NCBI GenBank assembly: GCA_040954595.2
Contig: CM082584.2
Location: 620,001-684,000 of the forward strand
Reading direction: 5' to 3'
Length of the DNA: 64,000 nt
From: Balanoglossus misakiensis
Lineage: Eukaryota > Hemichordata
The position numbers and the translations under genes are program-made. Under the pieces are notes generated by a model. It was not told the DNA's origin and did not search any database. It was given only the letters and a program-made list of their open reading frames with translations. Below are positions 36,601 through 46,786 of this stretch, one piece after another. The stretch's first letter is position 1; each line of letters opens with the position of its first letter.

Positions 36601-36697
36601 TCGGATGAAGTTTTGAGGGGCCACTGTCCTTGTAGTCGAAATATACAAACACGGCATCGTTTTCCCGTTCGAACCACCAACGGCGCGCTCTAGGCAT
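30678..36697 (-). CDS. ParB/sulfiredoxin-like domain protein, 8 exons, intact
   Basis: CDS exons (minus strand): 36697-36512, 35309-35014, 34295-34126, 33855-33683, 33239-33033, 32464-32375, 31901-31278 and 30887-30678. All join in frame to 651 aa with no stop or frameshift. Seven introns have clear signals; the intron after exon 6 uses a GC donor (GAG/GCAAGT). The protein has an acidic stretch (about 133-144), a nuclear-localisation-like PRKKKSRKRKR (165-175) and a ParB-like domain (about 220-335) with ISIKSMEVGKQIREVNEDWV, then GDQHSYLAV at 285-293 where ParB/Srx families have the G-x-H-R motif, then RYAVVYADLNEEQRLWL. The C-terminal 300 residues are unfamiliar. ParB-fold proteins bind DNA, and some bind CTP or act as nucleases; a role in transposition or element maintenance is inferred. 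Confidence 0.85.
34675..34959. repeat. Foldback (MITE-like) element in intron 2 of the ParB-like gene
   Basis: The two halves are inverted copies over about 135 bp with a loop of roughly 13 bp (GTTAGTAGTTGTA). The ends read TATAGGG...CCCTATA, compatible with a TA target duplication and ends starting TAGGGATAAACTGTG. No coding capacity. The TA duplication suggests, but does not prove, Tc1/mariner-type mobilisation. Confidence 0.85.
36335..36404. repeat. Hairpin-forming inverted repeat in intron 1
   Basis: Arms 36335-36360 and 36379-36404 (26 bases, two mismatches, core CTGGGAGTTGG) flank an 18-base loop. It lies in intron 1 of the ParB-like gene. Confidence 0.85.
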
Positions 36698-36757
36698 TTT
36701 GGACAGGCAATCACTGAGCTCTCGTCGTGTTCTGAATTCATACTGTACAAGTTCAAG

Positions 36758-36765
36758 TTTATATA
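36758..36765 (-). promoter_or_regulatory. TATA box of the ParB-like gene
   Basis: TATATAAA on the minus strand is 61 bases upstream of the start codon at 36697. A start site about 30 bases downstream would leave a short 5' UTR. The sequence is consistent with a real promoter but unproven. Confidence 0.5.
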
Positions 36766-39700
36766 CACCAACAAGAAGCCCATGTCGCCGACGAGGCTGG
36801 CGACGCTTTGCATAATTAAGTCAATCCGCATTGACATTTCACCTCCCAGGGAATATTTGCATTTTAAAGGTCATGGGGTCAGCCGTGGCACACACCTGTA
36901 CACGTACATAGGATCTGGGAGTACATGTATTTGTGACTGCAAAAGTACTAATAATCGATATAGGCCTATACATTAAATAAATGTTTTAGATGTGTTGGAC
37001 AATATTTGCTGGTGTAATTAACACTCCTCCACTCTTCAACGGGGAAATCAGTAAATCAAAATGTATGCAACTGCATGATGCACCATATAGGGTATGACCG
37101 TAATTGTGAACCCGAACATAGAAAGACAAGTCTCTTTATACAGTGTGGCAACAGCTACGTGCCCTCACCGTCCCTCCGAACGCCGGCCGAAGCCTATACT
37201 AGTACTTAGTAAACTCTTTTTATTTCAACAGAAGGAGTTTGTTTTCCGTAGGTTCGTGTTGCGAAAAATAGGCCAAAGGCAGCTCTTGCTGGCGAGAATG
37301 AGAAATAAATGTGTTCCCGGTCACCCTAAAACTTTTTTTCTTGGGAGTTAGCTCTGCGTACAGGTCTGTGTGTTCCCGGCGTTACACGGTTACCGGTTGA
37401 GATAGACATATTGCATACAGGCTTAGGCCCAGGCCTACAGCGAGTTTATTTCCATGGGTAGGCCTAAACACAAAGGTTTTAGAAAGCGAGCGATTCGGAC
37501 GTTATAAGAAGTAAATCACATCATATTTGGACTTGTTTAGGTGTTAGAAGTAGACAGGGAAAGGATTTTCCCCCCGCAAACATCGAATTTCGGCTGAAAA
37601 GCTGCGGCCCGGACGCACCAGTTTTGTCTATGGAGCCGTGCAGGGCCGTGGTGGAGGCCGTGTAACGCCGGGAGCACACACACAGACCTGTACGCAGGGT
37701 AACTCGGGAGTGAACTTTAATAAATGGGGTGAAAATCGGGTGTGATTTCAGATTGAGATCCAGGTTTAATGACACTTGTTTTTAATCGTTTATTTCTCCT
37801 TATATTTCATGTTTTCCCCCGACACAATATATATTTTCTGTTAGCTTTATAGGCCTACTTAATTTTCGGTTCTCTTTCTGTTTTGCGAAAATGCACAATT
37901 TTCAGTATGTTTACTCAAAGAATTGTAAATAAAAAGACAGTGCCTCCAGGTGATCGACACCTGGATATATTGGAGAAAATAACTTACCATGGAATTTTGA
38001 TATTCACTTATTCACTTTTGTTTTCGAACAATGAGACTTTTGAATTGCCAACTGTCAATTTTTTGCATAAAAACGATCATAAATAGTACTTACTCACTGT
38101 GTTGTTATGTTTTAATGAAGTAGTATAATACTTGAGACTTGAGAACAAGCCATTTTAATCTAGAACGTTGTGCACGTTCATAAATCGGGGGAGAATCGGG
38201 GAAAACGACACCATTACTGACAGAGTACAATATTGATTTGTTATACAGCAAACACGGGGCTGTTAATCCCCGACACTGATAACTTCTCGAAATGACACTA
38301 ATCCCGTTAAGTACACACTTAGCCCGTTAAGTACTAGTGTACACTTCTGAAAACCCATTTTTATCTTATTTTCTCACTCCTACAGTAACATGTTTTAGTA
38401 ATTGTACATTTGGGGGTGTTTCATTGCTCTGTGCCCGGTAAATTAGTCTATGCCACGGAGCATGATGATCGGGTCCTGATGGAAGCCATAGTTGACAATC
38501 ATGCTGGAAGTCGCTTGACAAAGTATGCCTGTCAAACTTCCTGTTTTTGCTGCTAGCCTAACTTTCGAAAACTCAGATTTGCATATCTTGAAGTTATCCC
38601 CTGGGCTCCTGTGAATTGGTTACCAAACTTCAACACTAATCCGGTGACAATTAATCAGAAACGTTGGCTTCTCCAGATTTCTGGTAGGAAGCTACGGGGA
38701 TGACAGTAGGAATAGTTTTGGTTTTAGTCCCAGCTTAGCTACTCGCTTCAGAGGGATGAAATGGTTCGATATGAACGGCACTGTCCGCAGACAAAGCAGC
38801 GAAATGGGTTTTTCGAGCTTGACACTTTTATTTATACCACACTGTAATACGGAATGATCTGCAAGAAGTTTAAATGAAATGTTAGAATACAGAATACACG
38901 ATAGGGAAAGTACGGTACAAAAAACAGACTCTTACTTAGGCCTACCCCCACCCCCCTCAGGAGTTTACCACTCCAGTACCACGCATAACCAGCTGGTACG
39001 CGCATGGTGTGAATAGGTGTGAATATTGGGACCAGGGTACCCCCCTGGCCTCATCATGTACTGGAGGTGTGAATCGGGACCCCTCGAAATAAACAGTTTG
39101 TATATAGTCTCGGTCCCAGGTGTTTCTAGACTAAACCTCACAGGCACCTCCAGGACTAAACCAATGATGGTTATCTCAGGTGTTTGGAGCGAGTGTGCCT
39201 ATACGTATAAATGACAAATTTGTACAATTATTTGCCCATTCTTTAACTCGTTTGATGGTTTCATTTAGTTCGTTACTCATAGGAAAGTGATATTATTCAC
39301 TAGATCTTTAGAATGAGACGTACATATACATTTGGGTTGCCGATTGGCTACACCTACCCCCCCCCCCCACACACACACACACATCTGGAACGGTCGAATC
39401 AGCTTCCGGTGGAAGGAAGCGAAATCTGTCTTTGCTGAAGGCGAAGGTTACTCCCGGCTGTTCACGTTCATACGTCAACATCGCTACGCAAACGCTCACG
39501 CTCGCCATCGTTTACGATCGCATTTAACAGATATTTCTTGCATACCTACTTTTAGGCTGCATTCACAAACACCTCTGGAGGGGGGGGGGCGGGAGAATTC
39601 AATTTTTTTTACCGCTAATTTTCACATGCCCCCCTTCCAAACTGCCAATATTTTCAAATCCCCCCTTTCCGAACTGCCAAAATTTTGAAATCCCCCCCCC

Positions 39701-41548
39701 CCATTTTCTTTCACAGAGCAAAACACATCACCTATCTATCTTGTAAAAAGAAAAACAGCACTCCCATGAAAAGAATTTGAAACTGATATTTCCCCTCATC
39801 AGTGGGTATTAAAACTGAACATTGTTTTTATTTTTTAAGTACATATATTTGTATTCTGTGTTTGGAGACATTGTAAACCGATAATTGAAGGGGGTGGGTT
39901 TGGGAGGGGGTGTCCCCCTCCCACGTAAGAAAATTTTCTAAAATACAGAGCTCAAAGCTGCATTTTAATGAACCCGGCAAAAGCAAATTAACTCCAACTA
40001 CCGGTATGTTGGGGAGGACAAATTTAACCGTCGCCGCTCAAAGTTATCATGGGGTGGGGGCAAGTCCCCTGACCTGGGACACTAGATAAACCAGTCAATG
40101 ATTGAAAGGTGTTGACTGAAAGTAGGGAGTTCAGAATCCAATATGGCGGCTACACGAACTGCCGTACACAGTAAAATATTCCGTAGTTCTAAAATGACAA
40201 TTTCTCGCTCTGACAACTTGGCAAAGTAGCTCATTGAAGTTATTTTCTATAAGCTGAGTAATTTTATTCACGTAATATATAGCATGCTGTGTTTTGTCTC
40301 CCTCGGGGAAACTTCCACTTGGGCCGACTGCACACAATCGTGGACGAGAGCCAATAGGTACTAAGCTTTGAAAGTAGTTTCAAATGATAGCCAATGAGAT
40401 TAGCTGTAATATGATATTTTGAGCAATATTGACAGTTTTTGACCAAAATTCCATTAAAATTAGCGTATGCAGATGTGGATATCTGGAGAAGTAGTTGGCC
40501 GATTTGGATTTTTTTTTACTTCTTTAATGAAGATGCAAAAAAATATTTCATGAAAAAAATGAGCTATCATACAGATAAAATTTTCACTGTACTCCCAACT
40601 GAAACACACCCCCTTCCAAATCCCCATGCGAACCAACTTGCTAATTGTTGTGACTTTTTTTGTAATTGTGCAAAGTTGCTGATTTGTCAACATTTTCGTT
40701 CTTTCCTTCTCGTGAAAAACTAAGTTAAACAACACCAAGTCCCTCTTTTGAAAGCTTGGATGTGAACTTTAAAAGCACAGGTTCGCACTTTCTTTTTATT
40801 TGTGTGCGACACTTATTAGCATAACAAACAGCAGGATGAGTATCACTTGTACTTGTAGTAGTTGTGTATGAAAGTCATATGCAAATTATGCTGGCACTTT
40901 CTCAAATTGTCTCCACAATTCAGAAACAAAAATGATTAAGACTTTGGCACGAAGGTGTTATGAAAGGGGGCGTGGCGCATCTGTAACATGGGCTTGTTTC
41001 TGTGTTCTAATAGTCTAGTTTACAATTTCTCAGTCTAAGTTTACTACTCTCAAATTATAGTTTCATAGCCTAACTTGTTTACTACTCTCAAATTATTTAA
41101 AGTAGCTGATAAAGTGTCATGTTATATTTTTTCTTTCTTTCAGTGTATTTCCTGACCTGTAGTTTCCAGTGGAAAGGGTTTGGTTAAACGTTTGGCCGAC
41201 TTGTCTTTTATATTTATAATCAGTGCAATTTTTATGTTTGTCAGTTTGTAATTCTACAAATTTTTGAGATACATATATTGTTTCCTCAACATCCCACAAT
41301 ACTTTTGTAAAAGTCATTTACTCTGTCAGTGTTTTAGTCTTCTCTATTGTGTTTTCTTAATATTGATGTAATAGTGGTATCACTAACTTTTAATCTGTGA
41401 CTATATATACTGACATCAGTTAAGTCTAACTGTTATTAATTGAATATTAATATTTTATCCTAATTTTGCTTGGACTAATACATTGTTTACACTTTTTATA
41501 ATCCTAACCAGAGATTGTGTTTTTATTTTTTATAAACCTAATCTTAGA
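36766..41548. other. Central gene-poor region of the 29-kb element
   Basis: I found no convincing exon in 4.8 kb. It includes an inverted repeat (37354-37697), a repeated CCCGTTAAGTAC near 38303 and 38326, a C-run followed by (CA)n at about 39357-39382, several G/C homopolymers near 39580-39710, and an ATGGCGGC motif near 40145. It separates the two divergent genes and may hold the promoter of the right gene, whose upstream side is now filled by nested repeats. Confidence 0.6.
37354..37697. repeat. Inverted repeat, 36/40-bp arms
   Basis: CTGCGTACAGGTCTGTGTGT, continuing to CCCGGCGTTACACGG (37354-37389), recurs inverted at 37658-37697 with a 4-base length difference in the GT stretch. The 268-bp interval holds no gene. 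It may be the ends of a small non-autonomous element. Confidence 0.8.
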
Positions 41549-42754
41549 TTAAAGCTGCAAGCAGCGTTGGCGGGGCACAAGCGGTTCCCATGGTAACCAG
41601 CAAATGCCAAGGCTGTATCTGCTGTGGATGCCAAGATATTGGAAAGTAGGTCAAAGGTCACCTGAGGTCACCCCAAATTTGGGCAAAAAAATCGGACCCC
41701 ATACAAGTCTAGGTCCAACAAAAACAAGACCCCTAGCTCTATTGGTTCGCCTAGAATTAGGTATGTGCATAATTAATGAGGTCTTGTGTAAGACTCCATA
41801 TGTGCTCCATCTGCCCCACAAAAGCCAGGACTCTAACTGCTGTGGATGCTGAGATATGGGAAAGTAGATCAAAGGTCATCCAAGGTCACCCAAAATTTGG
41901 GCATAAAATTTTGACCCCAGAGTGGGCCATGTCCAACTAAAACCAGACCTCTAGCCCTATTGGTTAGCCTGGAATTAGATATGCAGAAAAATGATGTTTC
42001 AGAAATAGGTCAAGGGTCATTGCCAAAATTACCAAAATATTTGTGTCATGTCCTGGCAGCATTGGTACCCATGTCCACAAAATTCATGACTGTGATGCTT
42101 TGACAAGAGGAGGTATGGGGAATATGCATATATAATTAGTTGTTTTAAACTGGGTCAAAGGTCATGTGAAAATTGCCCTGAAAAATTGTGACAACTTCCG
42201 GTCATATGATGACTCATATCCAAAAAAAGAATTTCCATGCTGTCATCATTTTGGCTACAAAACGGAATTATCACTTTTCAATGGTTTTCCGAAAATCCAA
42301 TATGGCCGCCATAATGATCGACCAATCACAGTGCGCTTCGCAAACTTGATAGACATAGGTTAGGTGACCACATATCCCAAATCCCGAGACTCGGTAACCG
42401 CTGGTTCTGGAGAAGAAGATTTTTAAAGTTTAAAGTAGTTTTTCAGAAAAACAATTGTAGCAAAAAAACTTTATGTATGACGTCATGATTTCAATGGGGT
42501 AAAATGATGGACAGAAGGTAGGCTACCTGCACACCAAATTTGAACTCGATCGGCCCAGTGGTTTTTGAGAAGGACTCATTTAACGATTTTCAGGAAATCC
42601 AATATGGCCGCCAGGTCACGTGACTAATTAAATATTCACGGGCCACTGCACGTCTACTCATTGGCCCCTACCACCCTACCAAGTTTCGGCCCCCTAGGTG
42701 CTGCCGTTTTCCAGATTTACAATGACATATTTCTCGGAAGAAGAAGAATAATAA
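41549..42754 (+). repeat. Outermost nested copy, subtype A, 5' part
   Basis: It begins TTAAAGCTGCAAGCAGCGTT and ends in a GAAGAAGAATAATAA tract where the second copy starts. Its 3' end (hairpin 46934-46968) lies over 4 kb away, after the other copies. Confidence 0.75.
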
Positions 42755-44132
42755 TTAAAGCTGCAAGCAGCGTTGGCGGGGCACAAGCGGTTCCCATGGT
42801 GACCAGCAAATGCCACGGCTGTATCTGCTGGGGATACCAAGATATGGGAAAGTAGGTCAAAGGTCACCTGAGGTCACCCCAAATTTGGGCAAAAATATTG
42901 GACCCCATACTAGTCTAGAACCAACAAAAAACCAGACCCCTAGCCCTATTGGTTCGCCCGCAATTAGGTATGCACATAATTAATGAGGTATTGTGTAAGA
43001 CTCGATATGTGCTCCATCGGCCCCCCAAAAGCCAGGACTCTAACTGCTGTGGGTGCTGAGATATGGGAAAGTAGATCAAAGGTCATCCAAGGTCACCCAA
43101 AATTTGGGCATAAAATTTTGACCCCAGAGTGGGCCATGTCCAACTAAAACCAGACCTCTAGCCCTATTGGTTAGCCTGGAATTAGATATGCAGAAAAAAT
43201 GATGTTTCAGAAATAGGTCAAGGGTCATTGCCATGGGAAAGTAGATCAAAGGTCATCCAAGGTCACCCAAAATTTGGGCATAAAATTTTGACCCCAGAGT
43301 GGGCCATGTCCAACTAAAACCAGACCTCTAGCCCTATTGGTTAGCCTGGAATTAGATATGCAGAAAAATGATGTTTCAGAAATAGGTCAAGGGTCATAGC
43401 CAAAATTACCAAAATATTTGGGTCATGTCCTGGCAGCATTGGTACCCATGTCCACAAAATTCATGACTGTGGTGCTTTGACAAGAGGAGGTATGGGGAAT
43501 ATGCATATATAATTAGTTGTTTTAAAACTGGGTCAAAGGTCATGTGAAAATTGCCCCGAAAAATTGTGACAACTTCCGGTCATATGATGACTCATATCCA
43601 AAAAAAGAATTTTCGTGCTGTCAACATTTTGGCTACAAAACGGAATTTTCATTTTTCAATGGTTTTCCGATAATCCAACATGGCCGCCATAATGATCGAC
43701 CAATCACAGTGCGCTTCGCAAACTTGATAGACATAGGTTAGGTGACCACATACCCCGAATCCCGTGACTCGGCAATCGCTGGTTCTGGAGAAGAAGATTT
43801 TTAAAGTTTTAAGTAGTTTTTCAGAAAAACAATTGTTGCAAAAAATCTGTATGTGTGACGTCATGATTTCAATTGGGTAAAATGATGGACAGAAGGTAGG
43901 CTACCTGCACACCAAATTTGAACTCGATCGGCCCAGTAGTTTTTGAGAAGGACTCATTTAACGATTTTCAGGAAATCCAATATGGCCGCCAGGTCACGTG
44001 ACTAATTAAATATTCACGAGCCACTGCACGTCTACTCATTGGCCCCTATCACCCTACCAAGTTTCAGCCCCCTAGGTGCTGCGGTTTTCCAGATCTACCT
44101 GGCCGAATTTCTCGGAAGAAGAAGAAGAATAA
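42755..44132 (+). repeat. Second nested copy, subtype A, 5' part, with 171-bp internal duplication
   Basis: It is similar to the first copy along its length but contains a tandem duplication: the stretch from ATGGGAAAGTAGATCAAAGG at 43063 recurs from 43234 with almost no change. Its matching 3' hairpin is 46872-46906. Confidence 0.75.
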
Positions 44133-45308
44133 TTAAAGCTGCAAGCAGCATTGTCCGGGCCCAAGCTCTATTATCTGATCAGATTATTAGATATGCACAT
44201 AATTAATAAGTAGAAACATAATGCTGTGTTTTATCCCATGAAATATCAAGGTTATATCTATGTTTGGTGCTGATATAGTGTTAAGTAGGTCAAAGGTCAC
44301 CCGAGGTCATCCAAAATTTGGGCAAAAATTTTTGACCCAATACTGGTCCATGTCCAACAGAAACCAAACCTCTAGGTCTATTGGTTCATCTGTAATTAGG
44401 TATGCTAATATTTAATGAGGTCAGCAGAGGTCAAAGGGGTCATGAAAAGTAGCGAAATTTTTTGATCGCATACAAATCCACATACATCAAAAACCAAAAT
44501 CATAGCCCTATAGGTTAGCCTGTAATTAGATATGCAGAAAAAAATGATGTGTCAAAAGTAGGTCAAAGGTCATTGCCAGAATTACCAAAATAGTTGGGGT
44601 AGGTCCTGGCAGGGATGATACCAATGTGCACAAAAATCAGAACTCTGGTACATTTAGAACACGTAGTATGAGCTATATATGCATATATGCAGGTTCTTAA
44701 AAATGTAGGTCAAAGGTCATGTGACAATTTCCAAAATATTTGCAACATATTCTAGTCATATCACGACTCATATCCATAAAAAGAATTTGTATGCTATCTA
44801 TTTTTAGACTAGAAAAATGATTTCTTAATTTTCGCTGGTTTTTACAAAATCCAATATGGCCGCCATAATGTTCGACCAATCACAACGCTCTTCGCAAACT
44901 TGATAGACATCAGTTAGGTGATGTCATACCCTAAATCCCATGACTCGGTTATTGCCGGTTCTGGAGAAGAAGATTTTTGAAGATTTTACTGTACTTTTTC
45001 GAAAATCCAATATGGCGGCCAAAGTCACGTGACCGCTCAGGATTTTATTGTCAAACTTTGAAGGGCAGATGACATGTGTACCATACACCAAATTTGAACT
45101 TGATTGGCCCTGTGGTTTTTGAGAAGAAGCCATTTAAAGATTTTCAGAAAATCCAATATGGCCGCCAGGTCACGTGACTAATTAAATATTCACAAGCCAC
45201 TGCACATCTACTCATTGACCTTGACCACTGTAGCAAGTTTGAGAAGTGTACCTGTAGCCGTTTCAGAGATCTAGGAGAGCAAAGATTGACATAAGAATAA
45301 AGAAAGAA
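44133..45308 (+). repeat. Third nested copy, subtype B, 5' part
   Basis: It starts TTAAAGCTGCAAGCAGCATT followed by GTCCGGGCCCAAGC. Its matching hairpin is 46807-46836. It shares the GGTCAAAGGTCA motifs and the ATATGGCCGCC blocks with subtype A. Confidence 0.75.
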
Positions 45309-46786
45309 TTAAAGCTGCAAGCAGCATTGTCCGGGCCCAAGCTCTATTATCTGATCTGATTATTAGATATGCACATTATTAATGAGTAGAAACATAATGC
45401 TGTGTTTTATCGCATGAAATATCAAGGTTATATCTGTTTGGTGCTGATATAGTCTTAAGTAGGTCAAAGGTCACCCAGGGGTCACCCACAATTTTGGCAG
45501 AACATTTTGACCCATAGTGGTCCATGTTCAACAAAAGCCAGACCTCTAGCCCTTTTGGTTAGCCCGGAATTAGGTATGCACATAAATAATGAGTTAAGCA
45601 GGTGTCACAGGTGACCCAAAACTTTGGCTTTTAATTATGGCCCTATGCCTCCAAACGTCAAGGCTGTATCTGCTGTGGATGTCGAGATATGCAAAAGTAG
45701 GTCAAAGGTCACCCAAGGTCACCCAACATTTGGGCAAAATATTTTGACCCCATACTGGTCCATGTATAACAAAAACAAAACCTCTAGGTCTATTGGTTCA
45801 TCATTAATTAGGAATGTGCATATTTAATGAGGTCAGCAGAGGTCATGAAAAGTAGCAAAATTTTTTGATCACATACAAATCAACATACATCAAAAACCAA
45901 ACTTATAGCCCTATTGGTTAGCCTGGAATTAGATATGCAGAAAAATGATGCGTCAAAAGTAGGTCAAAGGTCATTGCCAAAATTACCAAAATATTTATAG
46001 CTAATTCTTGTCATATGATGATTCATATCCATAAAAAGAATTTCTGTGCTATCAATGTTTTGGCTAGAAAGGGAATTTTTACTTTTTAATCGATTTTCAC
46101 AAAATCCAATATGGCCGCCATAATCTTCGACCAATCACATTCCCCTTCGCAAACTTGATAGACATCTGTTTAATGACCACACACACAAAATCTTGTGACT
46201 CGGTTATCGCCCGTTCTGGAGAAGAAGATTTATGAAGTTTTACTATGGTTTTTCGAAAATCCAATATGGCCGCCATAATCTTCGACCAATCACAATGATC
46301 TTCGAAAACTTGATAGACATCAGTTAGGTGACCACATACCCCAAATGGCGTGACTCGGTTATCGCCGGTTCTGGAGAAGAAGATTTTTGAAAATTTGACC
46401 AGATTTCAGAAAAACAACTGTAGCAAAAAAACTGCAACATTGACAGCATAATATTCAATTACAAAAATGATGGGCATAAGGTATACTAGCAGCACACCAA
46501 ATTTGAAGTCAATCTGACTTGTAGTTTCTGAGATCTGAGATTTGCATTTTTTCAGAAAATCCAATATGGCCGCCAGGTCACGTGACTAATTAAATATTCA
46601 CGAGCCACTTCACATCTACTCATTGGCCCCTATCTGCCTACCAAGTTTCAGCCTGGTTGGTGCTGCAGTTTTTGAGATTTAGGTGGCCGAAAAATGGAAC
46701 CAAGAATAAAGAAGGAAAGAAAGAAAGACTGAAAAACCCCAACGAAACCAATAGGGCCCAAGCGCTGGTATGCGCTTGGGCCCTAA
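45309..46786 (+). repeat. Innermost nested copy, subtype B, apparently complete
   Basis: It starts like the third copy and runs uninterrupted to its own hairpin (46754-46784), so this 1.48-kb copy shows the full element layout: start, AGGTCA-rich body, AAGAA-rich tract, CCAACGAAACCAATA and terminal hairpin. Confidence 0.75.

Noticed and set aside
38945-39690. ORF of 118 aa from 39332 and neighbouring ORFs
   Set aside because: The sequence is dominated by C-runs, (CA)n and other low-complexity DNA, with no splice structure or recognisable domain.
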